Under the pieces are notes generated by a model. The model did no database searches and was not told the DNA's origin. It saw nothing but the letters and a program-made list of their open reading frames with translations. This document shows positions 1 through 22,230 of a stretch of DNA of 64,000 nt, one piece after another. The position numbers were made by a program, and so were the translations under genes. This DNA is from Dirofilaria immitis (Eukaryota > Nematoda > Chromadorea > Rhabditida > Onchocercidae): positions 6,935,501-6,999,500 of the forward strand of contig JAKNDB010000068.1 in NCBI GenBank assembly GCA_024305405.1, read 5' to 3'. Every line of letters begins with the position of its first letter. The first letter of the stretch is position 1.

Positions 1-11502
<11,502 letters not shown>

Positions 11503-14500
11503 TTATCGATCATCTTCACATTTCAAGAGTTGAATAAGTAAACTGTCCAATTGCCATAAATCGAAAAAGGCTACTTCGTGGTGACTTTCAACAAATTGAA
11601 GACCAACAGCCTGAAAATTGACATACAAAGCAATTTATGGATGAATACTGCTGACTGTACAACTTATTGCTATATTTAAATATTACCTCTTCGTTGTTTT
11701 GAAAAAAAAAAACAAGTAATAAACATGAATCAGCAAAAACAGAACGAATTCATCAACAAATTAACCTACAAAATATGTTCGCTAACGTAAAAATTTTCGT
11801 TGTTACTGATAGATATGGGATTTTATTAAGAATCAAAAGTTCTTAAACTATGTTGCATGGTACAAAACAATGTAAACAGCACTAAATTTGATATAAATAG
11901 GATGACATCATTAAATAATTAAGCATAGATCCTGAATCAAATTTTGAATAGACTAAAATCAACAATACGAATGACTTACAAAAATTGAGGAAAGTAATAG
12001 GATAATAGTGCCAAAACGTTCTGAAAGATCATTTTGATTGTTTTGTTTATAATATTGGTGCAGTGATGCACAAAGTTCATCTAACATTGCCTTCATTGCA
12101 TGTTTATTGCCGTCACTTATTTCACATATTGCTGTAATAAATATTATCAAAACGAAAGACTCCAGCGGAAACTCAAAATTCCCTCAATAAATAAATGATT
12201 ACAGATATAATATTCATGACATAAAATTAATTTTAAAGTATCATAATTTTGGAAATTCTTAATTACATTTCGATGTCAGTTTCGATGAATTAAATGTAGT
12301 TCAAGAAAGCTTGAATTATATTTTAAAAGGATAATTGAATGTCTCTATTATTTTTTTAATTTGCAATAATTTTTGCTTACTTCCCTTCCATGAAACAAAT
12401 GCTTTCAGTGCAACAAATTCTTCCAATGAAATTTTCATTGCTACCATCGGTTCCACTATTGCTGACATCAACTGCTTCAATAATGGTCGATATATTCGAA
12501 AAAAAATTAATTAATAAAATAGTATGGTTCATATTATTGAATGAAAAGACAAAGTTGTGGCAATTATAAAAAAGAGAACCGAAATTTTAAAAGTCAGATG
12601 AGTTTTCTTTATACAGTTCTATAAAGATACCTTCAAACAAGAATTATTTTGTAATTCAATAGAATCTATTTTATTTAACAGATTTTTGAGGTTTATTTCA
12701 AAATCTTAACGCGCTTTTTGATATTTTCAAATGCAATATATATCCAAACGAGGTTAAAAATACTTTTGTTTCGTTGCACTTGAAATCTCTTTCTCATCTT
12801 CCCATCCTTCTTTACAGTTTTCATCGATTGACAGAAATCCACCATTCTGCATCACGAATCGATTAGGATAACCAATTTGCAAAGTTATGTAAGAAGGATC
12901 CAGAATCGTATGGTATAATACACATTTTCTCAAAAATGTTATCTGCAAAAATACAGTTAAATAAGACATTGCTTTATGCATTTGCTTTTAATCAGTTCCA
13001 ATTATATCGATAATAGAAATAATTCATTTTAAATGTTTATTTAACAAGTGGTTTTTCCTCTTCAGCACGTGGTATGAATTTATTTTAAATGATTAATTAA
13101 TTCAGATAAGACCTGGTCAAACTTGTTGAAAGAATCATAAGCTGGCCAGCTTCGCAACCATTCATAGACCAACAAAATATGTGTCCGTATTGATTTGCGA
13201 AATTTCCGAAATCGTAGCGGAAATATTTCTTCAGTGGTATATGACTAAAAACGATAATTATTTCGCAAAGATCTAGGAGAAAGAAAAAATCAAGCGCTGC
13301 AAGTGTAATACGCAGCATGGTTTTTTTCTTAGCCCACATCTATATTGATGTTTTCAATAAATTTTATAATTATGCACAGAGCACATACTAGGTATAAAAG
13401 AAAAATTCTAATTAAAATTTTCGTGTTTTAGGTACTTAGTGGAGAATCTTATGAAAGTCCATTAAGTAGTAAAAGCATATTTGTTCGAATGAGGTAACAA
13501 TTATAGAAAACATGAGTATTGATCTCTTTCATGATATCTTTTAAGGTTCCTACACATGACTGAGACCTTCCCAATATATTGCCTAATGGTCTTTCACAAA
13601 ACAATATCCGACGACGTTCGCCAATTTTCAGTTCTTCTGCTACCAGCCGATGTAAAACCTAAAAAAGTTTGAATAGAAATTTCAAAATCATTTGCACATT
13701 TTAATAATATTAAAGAAAGAATAACAAAATAAAAAACTTAAACAAAAAAACTGCACACATACGAAACAAAATTATAATCATGCTTAAATGTCAACTACAT
13801 TAAACCATTCAATATCATCGACTTATGATAATAAGTTCCCATGAAAGCGTCTGAATGAGATCTTTTAAGAAGGTTCGAGACTTCAATAATCAATCTATTT
13901 CGTTGACTATAGATTTCAAGGAATTTGTATGTAACTAATAAACAAATAGCGATGTTAACTCAATATTTTTGTTTCGCCACTGCTCAATAATTGCCATTTT
14001 CATTAATTTCTTTTACATGGAATAAGCAAACAATGGGAATTCCGAAGATATGTTATTTTAGGACTAATTATCTGTCCTTTGAATCCAGTTACAGAAAAAG
14101 GCTTAAATTATAATTAGTATGGAGGAACATTTGATTGCTATGTACTGTGTAGTTATATTCAATGACGCCACTGCATTGTGTCAATAACATGCTATCATTT
14201 CCATCATTTTCTGCAAAAAATCATTTCTTTAATAAAAAATACAGGATATTATTATATAACATATAACCGTTTCATTATTTCGTCATTAGGTTCTATATAT
14301 ATCAATGTGTAAAATAAAGAGTTTGATTCGATGCCATCATTCTTCATATCTTTTAAAATACAATCTAATATTAGTAGAATTCTAATTTTATTCTTACAAT
14401 ATTTTTAATGCAACATAAAAGGACATTTATATATATAGGAGATTTTTACGTGTTTCAGAGCTTAAATTGTAAAAACAGAAAAACACATTCTAGCAAAACC

Positions 14501-16511
14501 TTGGTAAAATTAAATTACAATATTGATATTTTGAAGCAACGATCCATATTATATCGATATATTATGTCGATATATCAAAAACATCTTTTCGTCAAACTAT
14601 TTCAACAAATTATATTTTTGCTGTAAAGTTTTTTTATATATACGTAATCCTTTGATGCAGCATTATTCGAAAAAATATTATAAGAAATGTTTAGTTGAAA
14701 AATTAATACTAGGGCTGTTTCGAGAATCCGCATCGTTCTGCAATGAATCAATAACTGGTAAAGGTGAAGAGAAAATCGATAGTTGTGGCCCACTTGAAAA
14801 CTAAAGAACATCAGATTATATTGACAGTGATAGCGAAAATAAACATAATAATGGTTTTCTGCTATATTTGTTTTACAGTAATCAGCAAAAATTGAAATTT
14901 TTCCGTTTCCTCAATTAGTGTAGAGTAAATATCTGAAAATATTCTGCATCCTTCACTCCAATCAGAACTACTCATTTTCACCCATCATTCAGGTAACAAA
15001 ACATGAATTCGAATGCTTCAAATTACGTAATTAACTTCCTTTCACGTTTGGACAGTTGGACAGCATGATGTTTTTTCATTTTTTCCTTTAAGATTTAAAT
15101 CTGAAAAAAAACTAACAGTTTGAGCATTTTGCCCTATCTCTCCACAAAATCTTTTGTTTCTTTTGAGGCCCGATTTTGTAACGAATGAACGATAATACTC
15201 TTTTTCAGCTTTTTCGGTTGTACAGCTAAATATTTCATGAAATTCAATTCGAAAAAGTGGAAAAGTTATTGAGTAAATAAATTTTAATAGATGCTACTAT
15301 GAATAATAAGCCTACATTATTTACTATATTCCAGCTTTTTCTGAAGAAATAAAATTGACAGGGAGATATTTTTATCCTGATATTAAGACCTTACGTAAAT
15401 AAGTCTTCCACTTCGAAAGTTAATTGGTGGTAGCTTGGCGAAGCAAATAGTTGGGATATTACAGAAATATAAAACTTTCTAATTTGTCGCTCTAATTCCA
15501 CATCAAAATTATTTTAAAAAAATAAAAAGCAAAATCATGTCTGGAAAGAACTTACAATTTTTTTCATTCCCACTAAATAACATTTTCGTAAACGGCATGC
15601 TTGACAAACTTGGCGTTTGGCTGCAAGTAGACCATGCGATTACTATACTTGCCTTTCTTTATCCAAAAATGGATTCCGAGAGATCAGTTTTTAAAAAGAA
15701 ATCACTACTTCCAAAATCCGAATAGTAATTTTCAAAAATTAACTAGAAAATAACAAAATGGAATGGACTTTGAGAAAGTAATCAAAAACGGTTTTGTTCA
15801 CTCACGCACACAAGCCCTATTTTTAAATAAATTAAAAATAAACAAACGAAACGTACAATAATGGATGTCACACTTATTAAAGCCAGTTTTGCAACTGAAC
15901 ACTTTTCGATGCACGATAGCACGGCGGAAGAATGCAGCGCAGGCACCGCACGACTGCGCTTCGAAGTGGTAACCGGTAGCTCTTGCTGAGACAAATGTGA
16001 CAGTTGTGTCGATTAGCACTATTAGCAATTGAGAATTCTGAAGTGATAATTAAATATAAATTTTAATAAACGAAAGTGGATTTTGTAACAATTGTGATTT
16101 ACTGGTTCATTTCTAGGTCAAAACAAAGAAAGATGCATATGAATTGCATAAGTTTATCGTTTTTAATTTAACGTATAAAACACACAGTAAATAGAAGTAT
16201 TGCGAACTCACTGTATGACAACATATTGAAAAAAGGTATCACACAGAGCAATTCATTCCAACGAAATTATTTTATCTCAAGTCAACGACTGACATACGCG
16301 ACAAAATCCTTTTTTCAACTTCTTGAATTCTTCTAAAGAACCGGAATTTGCAATTTCTAGAATTGTAATTGCAAAAAAAATCTCGATTGGGACATCGGAA
16401 TTTGTACAATAGATTGAAAATTAAACTTTGAATGTACTCAACATAATGAATGCGGATAAATAACAGAAATTCTAAAAGAAAACATAGCTCACCTGCTTCG
16501 TCATTTGACAT
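11503..16511 (-). CDS. Nuclear hormone receptor (DNA-binding and ligand-binding domains)
   Basis: This is a ligand-type transcription factor of the nematode-expanded nuclear receptor family. A short first exon (16493-16511, ATG then SNDEA) precedes the DNA-binding domain. Finger 1 (exon about 15857-16020) shows CHIC, then [22 protein letters not shown]; finger 2 is split between that exon and 15556-15620, with SCKTGFNKC, then [15 protein letters not shown]. All eight zinc-binding cysteines can be placed. Ligand-binding-domain exons follow near 13505-13661 ([18 protein letters not shown]), 13113-13246 ([17 protein letters not shown]), 12767-12943 ([25 protein letters not shown]), 12369-12495 ([13 protein letters not shown]) and 11983-12132. 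The last exon, 11503-11610, ends [16 protein letters not shown], then a short tail and the stop, consistent with an AF-2 helix. Exons between 14660 and 14990 are less certain. Frame slips near 15990 and 13208 and a missing base in an acceptor near 12497 look like sequence errors. The family is certain; the subfamily is not assigned. Confidence 0.9.
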
Positions 16512-17028
16512 AGTAGCAATTTTCTGATTTCAAACCTTCTTATAAAAAGGTTACTAAGGAGGAGCTGTTTCAGAAGCAAAAAATGAACTGACCATACTCT
16601 CAGTAATATCATTCATGAAGATGATTCAGATACTACAGAACGAACACAGATGTTGCAGCCCAAAGAAGCAGTAAATGATAAAAATATGAACGCAGCACAA
16701 ATGAATGATTAATACTGATGAACAGCAAAAGACAACTGTCTCTGCTTCTAGAAATGATGTCGGTTAGGGCAAAAACAAAGATAAATAATGCAAGATTGTA
16801 GAACATTTTATTAAATGAAATAAATTTAACCACAAATAAATTTTCATCATAGTCGAAATTATTCAAAATCATAGTCAAATTTCTAGGAGTTGGTAATCTA
16901 TTTGCAGAGTTTCAACTATTCAAAATATTTGCAAAGGATTTTTAAATCATAACTAATTTTGCAATATCAAAACAAAAATAACAGCAAAAAATGCAAACAG
17001 ATGATAATATCAAAGTGAAAAACAACAA
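16512..17028. other. Intergenic gap between TMEM17 and the nuclear receptor
   Basis: About 520 bp separate the TMEM17 stop from the nuclear receptor start, both on the minus strand. No open frame with recognisable content was found. The gap is longer than the roughly 100 bp usual for Caenorhabditis operons. Confidence 0.5.
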
Positions 17029-18581
17029 TCAATCTTTGTTTTTCAGTTCATCTTCTTCGAGCACTCTCTGTTTGAATTTAGCCATTTGATAGCGTGATAT
17101 CTTCCGAATTACCAGAAAGCCAGCAATAATCTGAAAAGCCCAGATGCTTTATCAGTATCTTAAATCATGCATCTTATTTGTGGTACTAATCATAGAGATT
17201 ATACAAATTTCGAAAAATCTCAGCAACTTGTTTCGTTCCTCTTGTTACACTGTCCATTATTATTTTTTCATTATCACTGAAACTGAATAATTGATTTCTG
17301 ATGAAAGAGTGAAGTAAACAAATATCATACTTCAATAAATAAAAAAATTGCATGATAGAGATACAAAATTCTTTCTACAGGTAATGGAATATTAATATTC
17401 AAAATCGAAAACGTTGCAATCGGCACTTGCAAAATTACACTTGCTACCCAGAAACCGGATAGAGCAGATATCTGAAATAATAATTATGGCACAGAGTTTT
17501 TGATTGATATTTGAATTCATTTTTACCAGCTAACTTCATAGTTTGAAATTCCCACTTAATATTCATTGTTACGAAGTTCTGCATCTAAATTTTGCTTTCA
17601 CGCAATTCTGTCAGAAATTTGAAGCGATACTTCCAAAAGTGAAATCAAAAATATATAAACTGCACAATTATCTGCAGAATTTAAAATAAAATTCGCATAT
17701 TTTACTTACTTTTTCGCCCAAATTGCCGTAGTATCCAAGAAATAAGCGAATAAATTCAACTACAATTGTTATAAAGAGTAAGGTTGAAAGTATAATTACG
17801 TGAGTGACAGACAAATAATGCATCTACAATACTTTTTACGCATTTCACTTAGTTGCAAGAAATACAGACCCCACTTCCACACAACCAGACTATGTTTGCT
17901 ATTCAATCCATGATAACAAGTGTATTTATGCACGCATACTATTAGAATAATATTAATAATAGTTGAAGATTAACTTGGGAACAGTTTGCTTTATGGTCTT
18001 TATCAATAGAATTTTGGATCTACAGTTTTCGTTTTAATCTTTAGTAAAGAAATCTATCATCTCGTTAATGAATGAATATTGCGCTTTCATGTACCAGCCA
18101 TAAAAGCCTTTCTCTCACTTTTATCAAGTAACCAAGATATAATCAACAAGAGAACTTATTCAATAAATTACTCAATACTTTCAAGCTTTGCATTATATTT
18201 TAGATCCTTTGTTTGGAGAGAAGCAGTTCTCTTGTAAATTCAATTTAAAAAAAAAAAAAGGAACTAAGAATGCAAGAAATCGAACGTAATGGTTGAAATT
18301 AAAAGATTTTAAACTTGAAATTGGAAATAAGAATCGAAATTAAAATTTATTACCTTACTGACGAAACCAACAATCAATCCAATGGCCCAGAATGGGACCA
18401 AGCAGACATTATAATGCAAAGCAATTTGTAACGGTAAACTTGATAAAACTTCTAAAAGTTTGATTTGTTCAGTGTTTTTAAAAATTAGTAATAGTTAATA
18501 ATTTAAAGATATTTCTTCAATAATATAATATATGTATTAGTTAATCCTTACCAACTTCTGTTTTTCACCAAATCTTTTCAT
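17029..18581 (-). CDS. tmem-17: TMEM17, ciliary transition-zone membrane protein
   Basis: TMEM17 is a four-pass membrane protein of the MKS/B9 module at the ciliary transition zone; in nematodes this means sensory neuron cilia. Five exons are seen: 18552-18581 (MKRFGEK), 18354-18451 (LSSLPLQIALHYNVCLVPFW), 17710-17823 (ending EFIRLFLGYYGNLGEK), 17331-17471 (ISALSGFWVASVILQ, ending LYHAIFLFIE) and 17029-17130 (IIAGFLVIRKISRYQMAKFK, then an acidic tail and TGA). The LGYxGNLxEK, SGFW and LPxE motifs and the four hydrophobic segments are in the order known for TMEM17. Total length is about 160 residues, slightly shorter than the human protein. Exon 1 joins exon 2 in frame only if the A-run around 18561-18565 has lost one base, so the N-terminus is tentative. 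TMEM216 and TMEM80 relatives fit less well. Confidence 0.85.
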
Positions 18582-18604
18582 TGTTTTCACCGCGCCCTAA
18601 TTCT

Positions 18605-18620
18605 TGTCAAATCTGAAAAT
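18605..18620 (-). promoter_or_regulatory. Candidate trans-splice acceptor of tmem-17
   Basis: On the minus strand AAATTTTCAG ends about 31 bases upstream of the TMEM17 ATG at 18581, with no coding sequence before it. It fits a spliced-leader acceptor; this is inference from consensus and position. Confidence 0.4.
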
Positions 18621-18865
18621 TTGCCTCAAAACTGCAAAAAATGATCTGCCCTGGATCTATTCGACTGTTACATAAACAAATAAAATCTACACAAATTAAC
18701 TCAGAAGCTAACCAATTCTCAATATCTGAAAAATCACAAATAGTAATCTGCCTGACTTAATTTAAAAAAAAAAAATAAGGTATTGAACAAGGTGTTTCTA
18801 ATATCCTTTTGAATTTCAGATTAGAAATAACTGAAACTGAGAAAATTAAAGAGTACCTGTTTAAG

Positions 18866-18879
18866 GTTGCCATGGTGAC
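18866..18879 (-). promoter_or_regulatory. X-box (RFX/DAF-19 binding site)
   Basis: The plus-strand sequence GTTGCCATGGTGAC fits the two half-sites of the RFX X-box (GTYNCC-AT-RGNRAC type). It lies about 285 bp upstream of the TMEM17 start codon and about 255 bp upstream of its probable trans-splice site. Transition-zone genes in Caenorhabditis are classic DAF-19/X-box targets, so motif and neighbouring gene support each other. Function is inferred. Confidence 0.7.
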
Positions 18880-19831
18880 ATCAATGACAAACTATGCGAT
18901 CGAGCTTTTGTTCGATATCAATTCCCCATGAGCTGTATCATCTTTGCTCACTCAAACATTTCAATGTCATGTCATCGGGAATCATTACTCACTCAAATAT
19001 TTCAGTGCCATATCAGTTGGAACCATCTATATTGGAAAAATATTTCTGATGTAAAAAAATAAATGATATATAGCTTGCATTAAAAATCGAACTTGGAGAA
19101 CCATATTTGCCGTAAACATAATACATATAATAAATGCAGCTGGAAAGTCCACTATATTATTAAAACCTTTTGAAGTTCTAATTCAGTTTGCAGCTTTCGG
19201 AAAGATAATCTTCTATGTTACAATAAATACTGATTCAATTCTCATTAAGTTTTAAGGGAACTTCTATACACATAGTGCGTTAATTATTTCCATTCACCAC
19301 AATATTGATCACATTAACTATTCTGAACGTAAAGTGTATCTAACTTGGAAACACTAGAATGATCTTTTCATGAATCTAAATCCCTTGGAAAAAATTCGTA
19401 CCAATCAATGTTATTATTGTTACTTATTCCTTCATACAGACGGACATTTACAACCACAAAAATTAATAGAAATTAGAATATACATAAAATGAATCAAACG
19501 AACGATTGATTTTTCGGCTATTCGAATCTTACCTTTCCTCAAAGGGTTCTATAACAGAATTGCGAAAGTAATTAATTGCACTACTGTTGAGAAGTCAAGT
19601 GTGAATTCGCTAGAATTTAATTGAAGGGTGATTTCACTGAAGGTTTTAGCATCAGAATATACTTGAGCATGAAATAATGAAAATATTCGAGACATCCTTT
19701 GCATTCCAGGAGAATGTATATTATGATGAACCAGTAATTAAAAATTAGAATATTGTATATCAGGGAACGGCAAATGTTTATAAAAAATAAGTTGAATTAA
19801 TTAGAAGGTATAGGTAGAGATAACTATTATT

Positions 19832-19844
19832 TTCTTTTTTACAG
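19832..19844 (+). promoter_or_regulatory. Candidate trans-splice acceptor of smndc1
   Basis: A pyrimidine-rich tract ending TTTCTTTTTTACAG lies ten bases before the ATG at 19855. Position and consensus suggest spliced-leader addition. Confidence 0.45.
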
Positions 19845-19854
19845 TACACAGCCG

Positions 19855-22230
19855 ATGAATACGGCGGAAGAGCTTGGGAGTTATAAGCTTCAGCTTCAGC
19901 AGGTTTGTTTATCGCTAATCTTTTTGTTCTTGCTCTCCCATATTCCTGTGAAATTATTTGGATATTCATGACGCGCATTTATTTGTAAAATCTTTATAAA
20001 GTTATTCTCTATTATCAATGATTGCTAGTGTTACTTTTTTAAAGGTGTTGATAGCAATAAATGTGAAATCCGTTAATGAAATGGTTTACTTGTATTTAGA
20101 TGCTCATTATTTGAAAATTTAGTTTTGATTGACATTGTAATTTTTTTCAGGTTGAAGCAGCATTGCTTACTGAACCTGATAATCATGAATTGTTACTTGT
20201 ATTTGGATGCTCATTATTTGAAAGTTTAGTTTTCATTGACATTTTAATTTTTTTCAGGTTGAAGCAGCATTGCTTACTGAACCTGATAATCATGAGTTGT
20301 TGAAACTGAAAGTCGATTTACAGGAAATTATTACTCTGCAAGAAGAATTAACATCATCAATAGTCGAGCAACCAAGTACTACAACCTCTGACGATGGTAC
20401 TAAAAATGCTTGGAAGGTGAGATACTTTATTTCTCCTTCAAAATATAGTTTTATTTTAAAAAGAACTTTATGTGCCAATTATATCAGATTAGGTAGATTG
20501 GATGACTGCTCGCAACATATTCAGCGGATGATTAAGATATCGACTAAAATAGTTCATATCACTCGAAATTTCTATGTCCTATTAAATTTTACTTTTTACT
20601 TTGTTATAGGTGGGAGATCAGTGCATGGCACCATCCTCAAATGGGCAGAAATATTTGGCAGTAATTGATGGGTTTACACAAGATAATGTCGCTGTTACAA
20701 TCGTCGGTATGCATTTGTTTCACATCATTCAGAAATTTCTATGTTTTATTAAATATTACTTTTTACTTTCTAGTGTCAAGCACAAAAATCTTTCAAAATT
20801 TTTTATTCTTTCGCAATTGTGCTAGAAATATTAGGTATTTGAAACTTTATATGAAAGAAATTAAAAATATATAACTAAGTCGCCTAAGCTACTTAATTCG
20901 TTGTTCTCTATCCTACCGATTTTCTCTAGTATTTTTAAGCCTTTTTTTCGAGAAGTATCGACCTTTATCTTGAGGATGATAATCATATTCTTTTCAACAT
21001 ATGTTTCTAACAGAACAAGAAAATCTTCCCAATGTTTACAGAAGTGATAAATTATTTATAGATAATATATAAGTGTTTTAGTATTTGTTAAGCTTTAAAA
21101 ATCAGCCTTGATTGTTTGGTTTTTATTTCATCAGTTTCAAAATGTTCAGTGCTTTTTGATATTATTTATGCTCTTCATGAGAAAAAGTTTTATATTTAGG
21201 TAAAGGAACAAAAGTTATGGTCAACGTGAATAATTTAAGTGCGGTTTCGAAAGATGATAGTAAAATGTATGTTTGGGAAAAATCAAGCAAAAATATGCGT
21301 CATCGCAAAAGCGAGTGGCAGGTGAAGTGTTTTAATTGTTGAATTCATTCTTAATTTTAATTAAAATTCGTACTTTTTCAGTATAATGCATTTTAGATTT
21401 ATTCATTTTAGTAAACATTAATTTAACAATTACGAAGTTGAAATTGCTAGTATTATTCTTTCATATTTTTTTATGTATTTTATCGATTTTGAGGCAATTT
21501 ATGAATTTTGCTCTTTTTTCTCAGTTTCTTTATCTTCTTAGATTGAAGCGTATTTTAAAGATGCTCCACGAATCTGAGTATTTAAGTAGTACAATTCTGA
21601 TTTTAACGTCTTCGATTATTCATTAATTTGTTCTGAAAAATTGTCATTTACAGATGGAGCGCGAAAGACGACGATTACGAGCACTTAAAAAGAATACCGG
21701 AAAAAGGAATTGGAGGAAGCAAAAGAGGATGAGAAAAGGAAATGGCTTTCTTTTAACGCAAAAGCAGCAAGTCGAAGCATGAAAGTGATTCTTGAAATTG
21801 ATCTTATTGAATTCTTGCAATAATACTGGTCCTTCTTAATTGCCTCTATGAACTCTTTTTGATTCGGATTTTTAAGTAGAGTATGAAGAGAATGGGCGAT
21901 TAAATAGAGAATAATTGGGAATGTTTTGAATTGAATCAGAATGAACTTGAAATTTACATCGGTATGCAAAAATGAAATACGAGATGAAACCCTGGCTCGT
22001 CTTATTTTCCACAATCTATTTAATTACAGTTCTATCTTTCTTAGTAATTATAGTGGTATTTCAAAATATTAAAGATGTATTGAATTTAGGGATTTAAACG
22101 ACCCACAGCATCTGGATCAGCTCCAGATGGACCAGCATGGGGTATTGCTTCACAAACGAGGATATCATCACGACAAGATCTCGGTGCTTTCAAATCAACG
22201 CAGCGTGGAAATATGGATTCGTTGTTTTAA
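19855..22230 (+). CDS. smndc1: SMNDC1 / SPF30, Tudor-domain splicing factor
   Basis: SMNDC1 (SPF30) is a nuclear Tudor protein related to SMN. It binds symmetrically dimethylated arginines on Sm proteins and is needed for tri-snRNP joining the pre-spliceosome. Six exons: 19855-19901 (AEELGSYKLQLQQ), 20258-20416 (VEAALLTEPDNHELLKLK, ending NAWK), 20610-20706 (VGDQCMAPSSNGQKYLAVID), 21200-21321 (GKGTKVMVNVNNLSAV), 21654-21784 (basic coiled coil ending WLSFNAKAASRSMK) and 22090-22230 (GFKRPTASGS, ending MDSLF). The YKxQLQQVEAAL start, the WKVGDxCMA opening of the Tudor domain, and a basic helix of the KELEEAKEDEKRKW type match the family. Exon 2 must use the second copy of a duplicated acceptor, because the first copy runs out of frame. 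One A is missing from the run at 21687-21691, which otherwise breaks the helix. Length is about 200 residues, close to the human protein. Confidence 0.92.
20086..20301 (+). repeat. 107-bp tandem duplication spanning an intron end and exon start
   Basis: Two copies (20086-20192 and about 20193-20301) are offset by exactly 107 bp and differ at about five positions. Each contains the 3' end of SMNDC1 intron 1, the TTTTTTTCAG acceptor and the first codons of exon 2 (VEAALLTEPDNHELL). Only the second copy continues into a usable reading frame. Confidence 0.9.

Larger units (their letters stand above)
18582..19854. other. Divergent intergenic region, tmem-17 / smndc1
   Basis: The region separates two divergently transcribed genes and contains the X-box. 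Apart from AT-rich sequence no other feature was recognised. Confidence 0.5.

Noticed and set aside
18860..18877. ATG at about 18873 as the TMEM17 start (MATLNR)
   Set aside because: That ATG is the centre of the X-box, and a better start with an acceptor upstream lies at 18581.
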